Assembly (NCBI GenBank): GCA_900542495.1
Contig: UQNW01000002.1
Location: 171,554 to 235,553, forward strand
Origin: an uncultured Roseburia sp.
GTDB taxonomy: Bacteria > Bacillota > Clostridia > Lachnospirales > Lachnospiraceae
DNA: 64,000 nt
Direction: 5' to 3'
The position numbers were made by a program, and so were the translations under genes. The first letter of the stretch is position 1; the number at the start of each line of letters is the position of its first letter. Below the pieces are notes generated by a model that saw only the letters and a list, made by a program, of their open reading frames with translations, was not told the origin of the DNA and searched no databases. Positions 8,657 through 17,321 of this stretch are shown in pieces.

Positions 8657-9411
8657 AGATTTTCGTCCCCTTTGTACAATTCGATCACAAGATTTACCTC
8701 ACCAAGCCCACGTCCTAACTGTTTTGCAATCTCAACTTTGCTAAGCCCCTGCTCATAAAGTTTTAAGATCATGTCATTGGACATTCCGTTTGCATCTGCT
8801 GTGTCAGTTTCGTTAATACTCTGCTCCACAACCGGATCTTCATAGGTATTTACCATCTGAATATCAGAATCTGGCTGTGTCACTGCAGCTTCTGTTACCG
8901 GCATCTCTGGCACAGGCTGTTTTCTTACCGGTGTCTGGACACTGTAAACTTCTGTCGCCGGCTTTGCGACTGGTGCTGTCACTTTTGCCTGCATATTTTC
9001 CTGAAGATTGCGGATATCCGCAGCCAGACGCTGTAAATCTCCTGTCATGGAAGTCATTTCAGTGTGTTTGTCATTTAACATACTATAAAGAAACATAATC
9101 TCATCATGTGTTTTCTTCATGGACTCCATGACTGTCTCAGAATACTCGTGGATCTGCATGATCTGCTCATTCGATTCTTTTTCCATTGCACGTTCTGCCT
9201 GTTCCCCTGCTTCTTCCACTTTCTGGCTGATCACATCGTCCATCTGTGTTCCGGCATTGTTCACTTCCCGCTCAATGATCTTTTTTAATTCATCCTCACT
9301 TAATTCTGCGATTTTATTCAGCTCTGACGTAGATAATTTCTCGCTGATGAAAAAACTTCCGATCATAAAAACGCATCCGATCATAAGTAAAATAATTTCA
9401 ATCGTCGTCAT
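8653..9411 (-). CDS. DUF6115-type membrane coiled-coil protein, positional counterpart of SwrB
   Basis: A 252-residue protein with one N-terminal membrane helix (about residues 4-22) and a long charged coiled coil (about 30-145). A Pro/Val-rich linker follows, and then a C-terminal helix-turn-helix-like segment ILKLYEQGLSKVEIAKQLGR. In B. subtilis the gene between sigD and rpsB is swrB, whose product also has one membrane helix, a coiled region and a short C-terminal domain and promotes basal-body assembly. Position and architecture match, so a swarming or flagellar-assembly role is inferred. Direct sequence identity to SwrB was not established. Confidence 0.6.
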   Translation of the reverse strand: MTTIEIILLMIGCVFMIGSFFISEKLSTSELNKIAELSEDELKKIIEREVNNAGTQMDDVISQKVEEAGEQAERAMEKESNEQIMQIHEYSETVMESMKKTHDEIMFLYSMLNDKHTEMTSMTGDLQRLAADIRNLQENMQAKVTAPVAKPATEVYSVQTPVRKQPVPEMPVTEAAVTQPDSDIQMVNTYEDPVVEQSINETDTADANGMSNDMILKLYEQGLSKVEIAKQLGRGLGEVNLVIELYKGDENL

Positions 9412-9421
9412 GTTCTGCTCC

Positions 9422-9739
9422 TTACACCTTTATATCAAATCCGGAGGTCTGACCCTTCAAAAAGACATTGTCAGCTTTCTGCTTCTTTCTGTCTTTTTTC
9501 TTCTGTTCTTCCCTCTCATAATGCCCATTTCCCTTTTCTTTGGCATCATAACGATAACCTGCATTTTCTTTTTCCTGTGGATGTGTCACCTGATGTAATT
9601 TTTCCTCTGTCTTTTTCATTTCTTCCGAAAAAATCATCTGCTGTTCTACCACCGGACGGTTATCTTCGTTCTGTTTTAAAGTACTCACATCCTGGGTACG
9701 CTGTATCATTCCGTTAAAATCAACTGGTCTAATGGACAT
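9422..9739 (-). CDS. Small hydrophilic flagellar-operon protein of unknown function
   Basis: A 105-residue protein that is highly charged and has no membrane segment. It begins MSIRPVDFNGMIQRTQDVST, then is Glu/Lys/Gln-rich and probably mostly helical or disordered. It lies 12 bases downstream of sigD and 10 bases upstream of the DUF6115 gene, so it belongs to the same transcript. The opening resembles nothing I can name. Small proteins of this kind are recurrent at this position in Lachnospiraceae fla operons, but I cannot assign a function. Confidence 0.6.
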   Translation of the reverse strand: MSIRPVDFNGMIQRTQDVSTLKQNEDNRPVVEQQMIFSEEMKKTEEKLHQVTHPQEKENAGYRYDAKEKGNGHYEREEQKKKDRKKQKADNVFLKGQTSGFDIKV

Positions 9740-9751
9740 AATGCTTCACCT

Positions 9752-10522
9752 CTACTCTCTGTCAATGAGAATTCCAAGATAATTTCCAAGCTTTTTGCGC
9801 ATCTTCAATAACGCTTTTGTATGCAGCTGGGAAATCCGGGATTCCGATACTTCAAGGATACTGCTGATCTCTTTTAAAGTTAAATCTTCATAATAGTATA
9901 AAAGAATCACCTTGCGTTCTTTCTCTGTCAATACTTCTAAAGATTCTTCCAGCTTCTGCTTTAATTCTTCCTCTGCAACCTTATCTTCCGGCCGGATAAA
10001 ATGTGAATTTCTCCGGGCATCCATCACAGGTTCCGCGCCCTGTTCCAGATATTCATTCAACGAAACTACATTTGTCACTTTAAGCTGTGACTGCCATGTT
10101 GTAAGTTCTTCATCCGAAAGACCTAACTCCTGTGCAATCTCCTCGTCGGATGCGTTCTTTCCGGTACGCATCTCAACCTGCTTGATCGCCTCATCGATTT
10201 TTTTCTGCTTCTGTCTGACCGTTCTTGGAATCCAGTCCATTTTCCGGATCTGGTCTAATATCGTTCCACGGATTCTAAGGCTTGCATAAGTCTCAAACTT
10301 AACCTCTTTTCCAAGATCGAACTTGTCAATCGCGTCAATAAGCCCAAAGATTCCATAACTTACCAGATCGTCATATTCCACATTATATCCAAGGTACATG
10401 CTCAGCCTTCCGGCAACAAGCTTGACAAGCGGCGAATATTCTATTATCAGTTTTTCTCTAAGCTCCGGTGTTTTTTTCTTCTGATATTCTTCCCAGAGTT
10501 TTTCTCTATCTACCGTTTTCAT
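9752..10522 (-). CDS. sigD: Flagellar sigma factor sigma-28 (SigD/FliA/WhiG family)
   Basis: Directs RNA polymerase to late flagellar, chemotaxis and autolysin genes. At 256 residues it is the same length as B. subtilis SigD. Region 2 includes SYGIFGLIDAIDKFD and FETYASLRIRGTILDQIRK (core and -10 binding, about residues 55-95). Region 3 follows, and region 4 ends with the helix-turn-helix LTLKEISSILEVSESRISQLHTK. It lies in the fla/che run after cheD and a small membrane protein gene. No FlgM anti-sigma gene is present in this window. Family assignment is firm. Confidence 0.95.
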   Translation of the reverse strand: MKTVDREKLWEEYQKKKTPELREKLIIEYSPLVKLVAGRLSMYLGYNVEYDDLVSYGIFGLIDAIDKFDLGKEVKFETYASLRIRGTILDQIRKMDWIPRTVRQKQKKIDEAIKQVEMRTGKNASDEEIAQELGLSDEELTTWQSQLKVTNVVSLNEYLEQGAEPVMDARRNSHFIRPEDKVAEEELKQKLEESLEVLTEKERKVILLYYYEDLTLKEISSILEVSESRISQLHTKALLKMRKKLGNYLGILIDRE

Positions 10523-10542
10523 ATGAAGCCCCCAGGTTCAAG

Positions 10543-10806
10543 TTATTCACTCTTGTTCTCCCCGTCTGAATCTGACTGTTCCTGTTCTTCCTCTGACTCT
10601 TCCTGCTCTTTCTCAGGTTCATCCATCTCTTTAAAGTTTTTATCAAGAACCAGTTTCACAATACATCCCAGTACATAAAAAATCACAAGTACAGCAAGCA
10701 GTGTCTTGGTAAAAACCATTGTTTCCATATGCTGCACGATTCCTATGATGCATGTGACAAGCCCTGCAAGCAGCATCACGACTGCCGGTATGCCTTTTGT
10801 TTTCAT
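10543..10806 (-). CDS. Small two-helix membrane protein of unknown function
   Basis: An 87-residue protein with two hydrophobic helices (about residues 7-24 and 33-54) followed by a strongly acidic Glu/Gln/Ser-rich cytoplasmic tail. It lies between cheD and sigD in the fla/che run and is probably cotranscribed. I do not recognise the family. The acidic tail may serve a protein contact, but no function can be read. Confidence 0.6.
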   Translation of the reverse strand: MKTKGIPAVVMLLAGLVTCIIGIVQHMETMVFTKTLLAVLVIFYVLGCIVKLVLDKNFKEMDEPEKEQEESEEEQEQSDSDGENKSE

Positions 10807-10840
10807 AATTTCTCCACTAAAAACGCTGTTAAATGTTCTC

Positions 10841-11326
10841 TTAAATAGTTTTAATTGGTTTTCCTACAGATTTTATTAAAAATTCTCCTGTGTCACAATG
10901 AAGCTCCACCGTACGTCCATAATTCAGACCGGTGTCTTCTGCAACAAGACGGATTCCATATTGTTTTAAGATCTGTTTTGCTGCTTCCGCATTTCTTGCT
11001 CCGATATTTCCGACATCTGACAGTCCGCTGACTTCGAACATCTTTGCACCGCCTGCGATCTTTGCAACCAGTCTTGATCTGCTTGCTCCGGCTGCGGTTA
11101 CTCTTTTTAACAGTTCTTCAATACCGGTATCTGCAAATTTTGCCTTATTTGAATTATTGCTCACTTTTGTACTATCCGGAAGCATATAGTGAACCATGCC
11201 TCCAATTTTTGTAACCGGATCATAAAGTGTCAATCCGATACAGGAGCCAAGTCCAAGCGTTGTGAGTCCGTCAGGAGCTTTACAAACATTCAAATCTGCC
11301 ATTCCTACTTTAATGATATTCCCCAT
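10841..11326 (-). CDS. cheD: Chemoreceptor glutamine deamidase CheD
   Basis: Deamidates specific Gln residues of chemoreceptors and forms a complex with CheC that stimulates CheC phosphatase activity. At 161 residues the length is normal. The catalytic Cys29 lies in GLGSCIGLTLYD and the catalytic His46 in GGMVHYMLPD. The gene directly follows cheC with a nine-base gap, as in B. subtilis. Its ATG has AAGGAG upstream. Identification is firm. Confidence 0.96.
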   Translation of the reverse strand: MGNIIKVGMADLNVCKAPDGLTTLGLGSCIGLTLYDPVTKIGGMVHYMLPDSTKVSNNSNKAKFADTGIEELLKRVTAAGASRSRLVAKIAGGAKMFEVSGLSDVGNIGARNAEAAKQILKQYGIRLVAEDTGLNYGRTVELHCDTGEFLIKSVGKPIKTI

Positions 11327-11335
11327 ACAAACTCC

Positions 11336-11965
11336 TTATATTTCCAATCCAAGTGCCCTTAATATTTTGTGATAAGAATCCTGCTCCGGCATCAGGATAA
11401 AATAACCTCTGATTGCCACATCTGCACAGATCTCTGTCTCGATCAGTAATGCACGATCTCCTACCAGACCAAATTCAATCGCTGGAACACTTAAGATTGC
11501 TGCCGCCATATCAACACTTATATAAGGAATCGATGGTAAAATTGTAAGATTCGTCATGGAAGCTAATGCAGAAAGATAAGATGCTGTGATAATATTACCA
11601 ACCTCTTTCAATGCAGAAAGTTCCATCTCATCAAACACTTCCATCTGCTCATGAACCGCATTTTCTTTCATTAACAGTTTGTCAGCCAGATAATGTCCGG
11701 ATTCAAGATCTAAAAGGAACATCATGCTTCCCTCAATATCATGGGAAACTTCCAGAAAGATACCAATAACAGTCTCTTCTTCCGGTCCAATCGCACTGCC
11801 TAATTTTCCGACATCCATCAGTTTTACATTTGGTACTTTCATATCAATACGGGTGCCAACCATATTTGCAATCGCGGTTGTTGCGTTACCGGAGCCGACA
11901 TTTCCAATCTCCTTGAGCACATCCATGTACATATCATTCACTTCATCTAATGTATAATTTGCCAT
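11336..11965 (-). CDS. cheC: CheY-P phosphatase CheC
   Basis: Dephosphorylates CheY-P during adaptation and partners CheD. At 209 residues it contains the two pseudosymmetric phosphatase helices of the family, KEIGNVGSGNATTAIANM near residue 18 and LKEVGNIITASYLSALASM near residue 120, each with the Glu and Asn needed for catalysis. It lacks the FliN-like domain that would make it FliY. It lies between cheW and cheD, and a perfect hairpin separates it from cheW. Confidence 0.95.
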   Translation of the reverse strand: MANYTLDEVNDMYMDVLKEIGNVGSGNATTAIANMVGTRIDMKVPNVKLMDVGKLGSAIGPEEETVIGIFLEVSHDIEGSMMFLLDLESGHYLADKLLMKENAVHEQMEVFDEMELSALKEVGNIITASYLSALASMTNLTILPSIPYISVDMAAAILSVPAIEFGLVGDRALLIETEICADVAIRGYFILMPEQDSYHKILRALGLEI

Positions 11966-12000
11966 TTATCTTCTCCATCTGTTTTTGCATAATAAACACA

Positions 12001-12026
12001 GTGAGACCTTAAAATCAAGGTCTCAC
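12001..12026 (-). other. Perfect 10-bp hairpin between cheW and cheC
   Basis: GTGAGACCTT and its exact complement are separated by six bases in the cheW-cheC gap. No uridine run follows on the minus strand, so it is more likely an mRNA-stability or processing hairpin, or a weak terminator, than a full stop. Confidence 0.6.
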
Positions 12027-12035
12027 CTTATGGCA

Positions 12036-12497
12036 TTACGCATTTTCTTTTTCTTCTACAATTGCATTGATCTCAAATAATGAAATCAGTTCATCACCAT
12101 GTTTACCAACACCGTTGATAAACATTGCCTTTCCATCTTTGCTTCCGCTTGCTTTGTCAATCTCATCTGCACCTAAAGTAACAACTTCTTTTACTTCATC
12201 TACAATAATTCCGATTGTGCCCTTTTCTTCCAGTTTTAAAATGATGATCCTGCTTGCATTCGTGATCACATCATCATCTAAATTCATCTTTTTACGCACG
12301 CTCATAACCGGAACGATCTCACCACGAAGATTGATAACACCTTTGAAGTATGTCTGGATCTTAGGCACACGTGTAATCTTCTGCATACGCACAATATTGT
12401 CAATATAGCTGATATCAATTCCGTACTGCTCGCTGCCGATTTTTACAACAATATACTGTTTTGCATCATTTTCAGCGATATCTACATTTTTCTCCAT
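12036..12497 (-). CDS. cheW: Chemotaxis coupling protein CheW
   Basis: Couples chemoreceptors to the CheA kinase in the signalling array. The ATG at 12497 is preferred because GGAGG lies eight bases upstream and the protein begins MEKNVDIAEND. The five-codon longer form begins within the cheA stop region. The 153-residue product has the SH3-like CheW fold with the signature NLRGEIVPVMSVRKKM near residue 65 and GIIVDEVKEVV near 100. It follows cheA almost directly. Confidence 0.96.
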   Translation of the reverse strand: MEKNVDIAENDAKQYIVVKIGSEQYGIDISYIDNIVRMQKITRVPKIQTYFKGVINLRGEIVPVMSVRKKMNLDDDVITNASRIIILKLEEKGTIGIIVDEVKEVVTLGADEIDKASGSKDGKAMFINGVGKHGDELISLFEINAIVEEKENA

Positions 12498-12511
12498 ATT
12501 TGTTTCCTCCA

Positions 12512-14608
12512 TTACATCAATGTATTAACGTCAAGGATCAATGCAACTTCGCCATCACCAAGAATGGTTGCACCGCTGATGATCTTGTTATTGTTAATAT
12601 ATTTTCCAAGAGATTTAATAACGATCTCCTGCTGTCCGATCAGGTTATCGACTACAAGACCTGCAAGGCTGTCGCCTTTCTTTACGATAACAACGGTCAG
12701 ATTTTCCGGTTCTTCCTGTTTTTCTTCCATATCCAGCACCTGATCGAGACGGATCAGCGGAATGACTGCGCCACGCAGATGAATGACTTCCTGAGCCTGA
12801 ACATACTTGATCTCATTGACTGGAATACTCTCGATATTGGAAATAGACCCAAGAGCGATCGCATATTTTTCATCACGGATCTCAACCATTAATGCCTGGA
12901 TGATTGCAAGTGTCAATGGTAAACGTACAATGAAGGTTGTTCCCTCTCCAAGTTTTGTATGGACTTCCACATCACCACCGAGTGCCTCGATGTTTGATTT
13001 TACAACGTCAAGTCCAACGCCACGGCCTGAGATATCGGTAATCTTCTTTGCCATAGAGAAGCTTGGAAGGAATAAGAGATTGATGAACTCCTTCTGTGTC
13101 ATGTTCTCTGCCTGCTCTGCGGTGATAACGCCACGCTCTATCGCTTTATCTCTTACGGCTGCAACATCAATACCATTACCGTCATCCCCAACTTCAATGA
13201 TAACGTTATTACCTTCCTGGAATGCCTTTAAGAAGATAGAACCAACTTCCGGTTTTCCTCTCTCTACACGGGTTGCATTGTCCTCAAGTCCATGGTCTGC
13301 AGAGTTACGGAGTAAATGCTGAAGTGGATCTCCGATCTGGTCAACTACAGTTCTGTCTAACTCTGTGTCTTCACCAGTCATGTAAAGTTCCATTTTCTTT
13401 CCTAATTTACGGGAAAGGTCACGGATCATACGAGGGAATTTATTTACAACGCTTTCAATAGGAACCATCCGGACTTTCATGACGGATTCATGAAGGTTCG
13501 TTGTGATTCGCTCTAAGTATTCGATCTGCTCATGGAAAGACTGGTTCTGATACTCACCGCTCTCGCTGGAACTGATCGATACCAGACTGTTCTTTGCAAT
13601 GATAAGCTCTGATACCTGATTCATCAGCGCATCCAGCTTCTCTATATCCACACGGACGGTTCTTCCGGTTACAGGCTTTGCATTGGTCTGTTTCTTTGCT
13701 GCCGGAGCTTTCTTCTCTGCAGCTTTTGGAGCCTCTGCCGGAGTTTCTTTCTGCTCGGCTGCGGTTTCCTGTGCCGGCTGTTCTTCCTGCGGTTCTGTTT
13801 CTTTTACATATTCATCAAGATGAATTTCTTCTAAATCAACTTTCTCAATCTCAGATACAGCTTTTGCTGCAGCAACGATCTTGTCGGATGCTTCTTCAGA
13901 AGCTAAGAAAAAGCTGAACTCGAGCTCAAACTTCTCATCCTCAATGTCCTGTGAACTTGGACGGTAAACAAGGATCTGTCCAAAATCTTCCACTGCCTTA
14001 AATACTAAGAATGCACGGGCTGCTTTCAAAAGGCAGTCCTTCTGGATATGAACAGTCATGGCATAAATATGCTGGCCATTTGTCTCTGCTTCACGGACAG
14101 CTTTTTTCTCCTCGTCCGTAAGTTCTATTTTTTCCTGCTCTGCTTTTTCTTCCTGTGGTGCTGCCGGAGCTGCTTCTGCCACTGCCTGAGCTTTTGGTTC
14201 GCTCTCTGCAGCTGCCTCACCGTCTGCTTTTGCGATAAAGTCATTTAATTCCTTAATGATGACTTCATTATCTTCGGTTCCCTCATCAGAAGTGCTCTTG
14301 ATATTGTCAAGATATCCTTCCAATGCATCCAGACATTTGAATAAGAGATCGATCATTCCGCTTGTCACTTTGACACGGTCACTTCGCACTTCCTGAAATA
14401 CGTTTTCCATATCATGTGTCAAATGCTGCATTCTCTTAAATCCCATGGTTCCTGCCATACCCTTTAAGGAGTGTGCGGCACGGAACACTTCATTGATCGT
14501 ATCCTTATTGTCCGGCTCCTTTTCAAGAACCATAATACAATCGCTTAATGTCTGCAGATGTTCTTCTGATTCATCAATAAATATTTCCAGATACTGGCTT
14601 ACATCCAT
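12512..14608 (-). CDS. cheA: Chemotaxis histidine kinase CheA
   Basis: Autophosphorylates in response to receptor signals and passes phosphate to CheY and CheB. The 698 residues show the full domain order. The P1 HPt domain has His46 in RAAHSLKGM, and an Ala/Glu-rich linker leads to the P2 CheY-docking domain. A second low-complexity linker (about 270-320) precedes the P3 dimerisation helices. The P4 ATPase has its N-box near NSADHGLEDN, GDDGNGID and GRGVGLDVV, and the P5 CheW-like domain ends the protein. Linkers are longer than in B. subtilis CheA (672 residues). It is flanked by cheB and cheW in canonical order. Confidence 0.97.
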   Translation of the reverse strand: MDVSQYLEIFIDESEEHLQTLSDCIMVLEKEPDNKDTINEVFRAAHSLKGMAGTMGFKRMQHLTHDMENVFQEVRSDRVKVTSGMIDLLFKCLDALEGYLDNIKSTSDEGTEDNEVIIKELNDFIAKADGEAAAESEPKAQAVAEAAPAAPQEEKAEQEKIELTDEEKKAVREAETNGQHIYAMTVHIQKDCLLKAARAFLVFKAVEDFGQILVYRPSSQDIEDEKFELEFSFFLASEEASDKIVAAAKAVSEIEKVDLEEIHLDEYVKETEPQEEQPAQETAAEQKETPAEAPKAAEKKAPAAKKQTNAKPVTGRTVRVDIEKLDALMNQVSELIIAKNSLVSISSSESGEYQNQSFHEQIEYLERITTNLHESVMKVRMVPIESVVNKFPRMIRDLSRKLGKKMELYMTGEDTELDRTVVDQIGDPLQHLLRNSADHGLEDNATRVERGKPEVGSIFLKAFQEGNNVIIEVGDDGNGIDVAAVRDKAIERGVITAEQAENMTQKEFINLLFLPSFSMAKKITDISGRGVGLDVVKSNIEALGGDVEVHTKLGEGTTFIVRLPLTLAIIQALMVEIRDEKYAIALGSISNIESIPVNEIKYVQAQEVIHLRGAVIPLIRLDQVLDMEEKQEEPENLTVVIVKKGDSLAGLVVDNLIGQQEIVIKSLGKYINNNKIISGATILGDGEVALILDVNTLM

Positions 14609-14609
14609 G

Positions 14610-15677
14610 TTATTTTACCCCCACATTCTTTGTGATTGAATTTGCAATTTCTGTTAATGGAAGGACTTCATTTACAAGTCCTGTCTCTACGATTGACTTC
14701 GGCATGCCATATACCACACAGGTATTTGCATCCTGTGCAATCGTATAAATTGGTTTACTTTTTGATAATTCCAGGATTCCATTCGTGCCGTCAGCGCCCA
14801 TTCCTGTAAGGACAACACATACAACCTGATCAAACCCACAGGTTCTTAAAGAATCATAAGTGATATTGGCACAAGGCTTCAGTCCTCCGATCGGCGGCAT
14901 ATCATTAAATGCGATCTTGTGTGAACCATCCGGACACTTCTTAACCTCCATATGCTTTCCACCCGGAGCGATATAAACGATTCCCTTTTTCAGAATCTCT
15001 CCCTCCTGTGCTTCCTTCACATGGATCTTGCTGATCTCATCTAAACGGTTTGCCATGGAATTGGTAAATCCGGCTGGCATATGCTGCACAAGAACCATAG
15101 GCGCGTCCAGATTTGCTGGCAGATATGGAATCACACTCTGCAGCGCTTTCGGACCTCCTGTGGAACATGCGAGAGCCACAATCTTATTCTTAAACCGTTT
15201 CCCGGCAGACGGATTGCTTCGTGCTAATGTAACTACAGGCTTCACTGGAGCCTTCCGTTCAAGTGATCTTGTCCGTTCTGTTTTTAAGACCGCATTTAAA
15301 ATATTTAAAAGTTCATTCTTAAAAACTTCACCTTTTGCTTCAATCACATTCGAAGGCTTTGTGACAAAATCTAACGCTCCGCGTTCCATCGCAAGGATCG
15401 TCACATCCGCATCCTTTGTCGTTGTCGTGCTGACCATTACGATATTGGATTTGATGTGTTCCTTCTGAAGTTTGTCTAAAAGTTCCAGACCATCCATCCT
15501 CGGCATATTCACATCGAGAACCACACCGTCATAACTTCTGGTTTTTAACTTCTCATATGCTTCAAGACCGTCCCGGCATACATCTGTTGCCTGAAATGTA
15601 TCATCTGAATTGATTATATCACATATTACCCTTCTCATGAGTGCAGAGTCATCAACAACAAGAATATTTTTTTTCAT
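14610..15677 (-). CDS. cheB: Chemoreceptor methylesterase/deamidase CheB
   Basis: Removes methyl groups from chemoreceptor glutamates when phosphorylated by CheA. The 355 residues comprise a receiver domain (Asp9, Asp10 and phosphoacceptor Asp55 in VVLDVNMPRMDG), a linker and the esterase domain. The esterase has the serine motif ACSTGGPKAL, the His in VQHMPAGFT and the Asp in TGMGADGTNG, completing the catalytic triad. It overlaps or abuts neighbours on both sides. No cheR gene occurs in this window. Confidence 0.96.
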   Translation of the reverse strand: MKKNILVVDDSALMRRVICDIINSDDTFQATDVCRDGLEAYEKLKTRSYDGVVLDVNMPRMDGLELLDKLQKEHIKSNIVMVSTTTTKDADVTILAMERGALDFVTKPSNVIEAKGEVFKNELLNILNAVLKTERTRSLERKAPVKPVVTLARSNPSAGKRFKNKIVALACSTGGPKALQSVIPYLPANLDAPMVLVQHMPAGFTNSMANRLDEISKIHVKEAQEGEILKKGIVYIAPGGKHMEVKKCPDGSHKIAFNDMPPIGGLKPCANITYDSLRTCGFDQVVCVVLTGMGADGTNGILELSKSKPIYTIAQDANTCVVYGMPKSIVETGLVNEVLPLTEIANSITKNVGVK

Positions 15678-15682
15678 AATGT

Positions 15683-16429
15683 CTACCTTTTATCCTTTTG
15701 ACGTGTTAATCGTTCCTCTTCAAAAATATATCGAATAATGTCTTCTCTTATTTTGTCGTCCTTGATCATAAACTTAACGCGGGAAACATATTTCTTCTCC
15801 TGCACCTGGTTCCGTTTTTCACAGGAAATCACGGAACCAACAAGATTAAATTCCCGGTTCATTTTTTCATTTGCAAGATGAACTACCGCAAGGATGTGAT
15901 CTCTGCTTTTTAACTCTGTGTCAGAATTAAAACGGATGCCACCACCACTGATATCTACGATCGTTCCGTTTTTTATTTTATCAAGGAAATGGTCTTCACG
16001 GAGTTCCGCATAGATTTCCTCAACTGTCTCAAGTTCTGCCTGCTTTTCTGTCAGTTCAAAAAATTTGAAATCCACCGAACATTCATAACGGTAAAACTCC
16101 CTGCGCTGGAACTTCTCAAGACGCGTCTTTAATTCTACCTCTAACGTATAGATATTATCTCTTTTAAAGCGTTCTACTACCTGTCCGATGCTCTTATATA
16201 AAAAGCCTCCGGAATAAAATACAAACTCAAATCGCACATTCAGCGGAAGAAGAAGCAGCTTTGATCCTTCTGTCGGCATTGCGATCTCGACATTTCCGCG
16301 CTTATTTATATCAAGGACCTGACTCTTATAAACTTTAATGATATCTCCGGTCCGTTCTTCATTCTCAACCTGCTGTAGTAACCTGATGTCGATCTTATCA
16401 CCAGGCTTTATCAAATCTGTAACTGCCAT
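15683..16429 (-). CDS. PilZ-domain flagellar brake protein (YcgR/YpfB-like)
   Basis: A 248-residue cytosolic protein with an N-terminal YcgR-type beta domain (to about residue 100) and a C-terminal PilZ domain. Cyclic-di-GMP ligands are seen in RREFYRYE (the RxxxR-type motif) and in VDISGGGIRF (the D/NxSxxG motif). Proteins of this class bind c-di-GMP and slow the flagellar motor through the stator or switch. The gene lies between flhG and cheB, consistent with a motility role. An HD-GYP protein that could degrade the same signal is encoded at 51755. Confidence 0.9.
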   Translation of the reverse strand: MAVTDLIKPGDKIDIRLLQQVENEERTGDIIKVYKSQVLDINKRGNVEIAMPTEGSKLLLLPLNVRFEFVFYSGGFLYKSIGQVVERFKRDNIYTLEVELKTRLEKFQRREFYRYECSVDFKFFELTEKQAELETVEEIYAELREDHFLDKIKNGTIVDISGGGIRFNSDTELKSRDHILAVVHLANEKMNREFNLVGSVISCEKRNQVQEKKYVSRVKFMIKDDKIREDIIRYIFEEERLTRQKDKR

Positions 16430-16442
16430 AAAACTCCTCTCC

Positions 16443-17318
16443 TTATGAAAGGTTAAATAATTTTGTCAAAAATTGCCGGAGAGCATTCTGCCCGGATGCA
16501 TTCTGTTCCCCACCTGTCCACAAATACTGCGCCAGCTCTTCAAATCTTTTCGCTGATTTTGCATTCGGCGATACAATCGATACCGGCTTTTGTATGCGCA
16601 CCGCCTTCTCAAGCATCGCGTCCTGCGGAATAATTCCTATGTATTCGATAAAACCATCCAGAAACTGTTTTACAACAGAATTCAACTTATCAAATACCAT
16701 TTTTCCTTCACTCTGCGACATTGCACGGTTTGTTATCACATGGATCACGGACTCATTTTTATCGTATTTTGGATTACGGTAAAGCATTTTAAGCAGTGAA
16801 TATGCGTCCGTCAGCGAGCTCGGTTCCGGCGTTGTCACAAGTAAAATCTCCGGGCTTGATGCCACAAATTCCATCACACTGTCCGAAATTCCGGCACCTG
16901 TGTCAACGATCACGACATCCGCCATAGAAGACAGCTTTTCAACCGACTTCACCAGATAACTGATCTGATCTGGTGTCAGATTATTCAGTCCCATAATTCC
17001 GGAACCGCCGGATATAAAGCCGACTCCTTCCGGTCCGTCTGTAATGATATCCTCAATCTCTTTGTCATGATAGATCAGATCGCTTAAAGTGTATTTTGGA
17101 ATGGTTCCAAACATCACTTCCACATTCGCCAGTCCGAAATCCGCATCAAAAATAATGGTTTTTTTCCCCATGCGCTGAAACTGCACAGCAAGATTCACGG
17201 CGATGTTAGACTTCCCGACACCACCTTTTCCACTTGTGATCGTAATGATCCGGGCCGGCTTTTTAATTCTCTGATTCTGTTTTTTGATCACATTACGCAG
17301 CTCTTCTGCCTGATCCAT
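16443..17318 (-). CDS. flhG: MinD-like ATPase FlhG (YlxH)
   Basis: A ParA/MinD-family ATPase that, with FlhF, controls flagellar number and placement. The 291 residues include the deviant Walker A SGKGGVGKSNIAVNLA near residue 30, the FDADFGLANVEV segment and VIVDTGAGISDSVMEF. The N-terminal Gln-rich stretch (RNVIKKQNQR) corresponds to the DQAxxLR element that activates FlhF. It follows flhF with a three-base gap. Confidence 0.94.
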   Translation of the reverse strand: MDQAEELRNVIKKQNQRIKKPARIITITSGKGGVGKSNIAVNLAVQFQRMGKKTIIFDADFGLANVEVMFGTIPKYTLSDLIYHDKEIEDIITDGPEGVGFISGGSGIMGLNNLTPDQISYLVKSVEKLSSMADVVIVDTGAGISDSVMEFVASSPEILLVTTPEPSSLTDAYSLLKMLYRNPKYDKNESVIHVITNRAMSQSEGKMVFDKLNSVVKQFLDGFIEYIGIIPQDAMLEKAVRIQKPVSIVSPNAKSAKRFEELAQYLWTGGEQNASGQNALRQFLTKLFNLS

Positions 17319-17321
17319 CCG

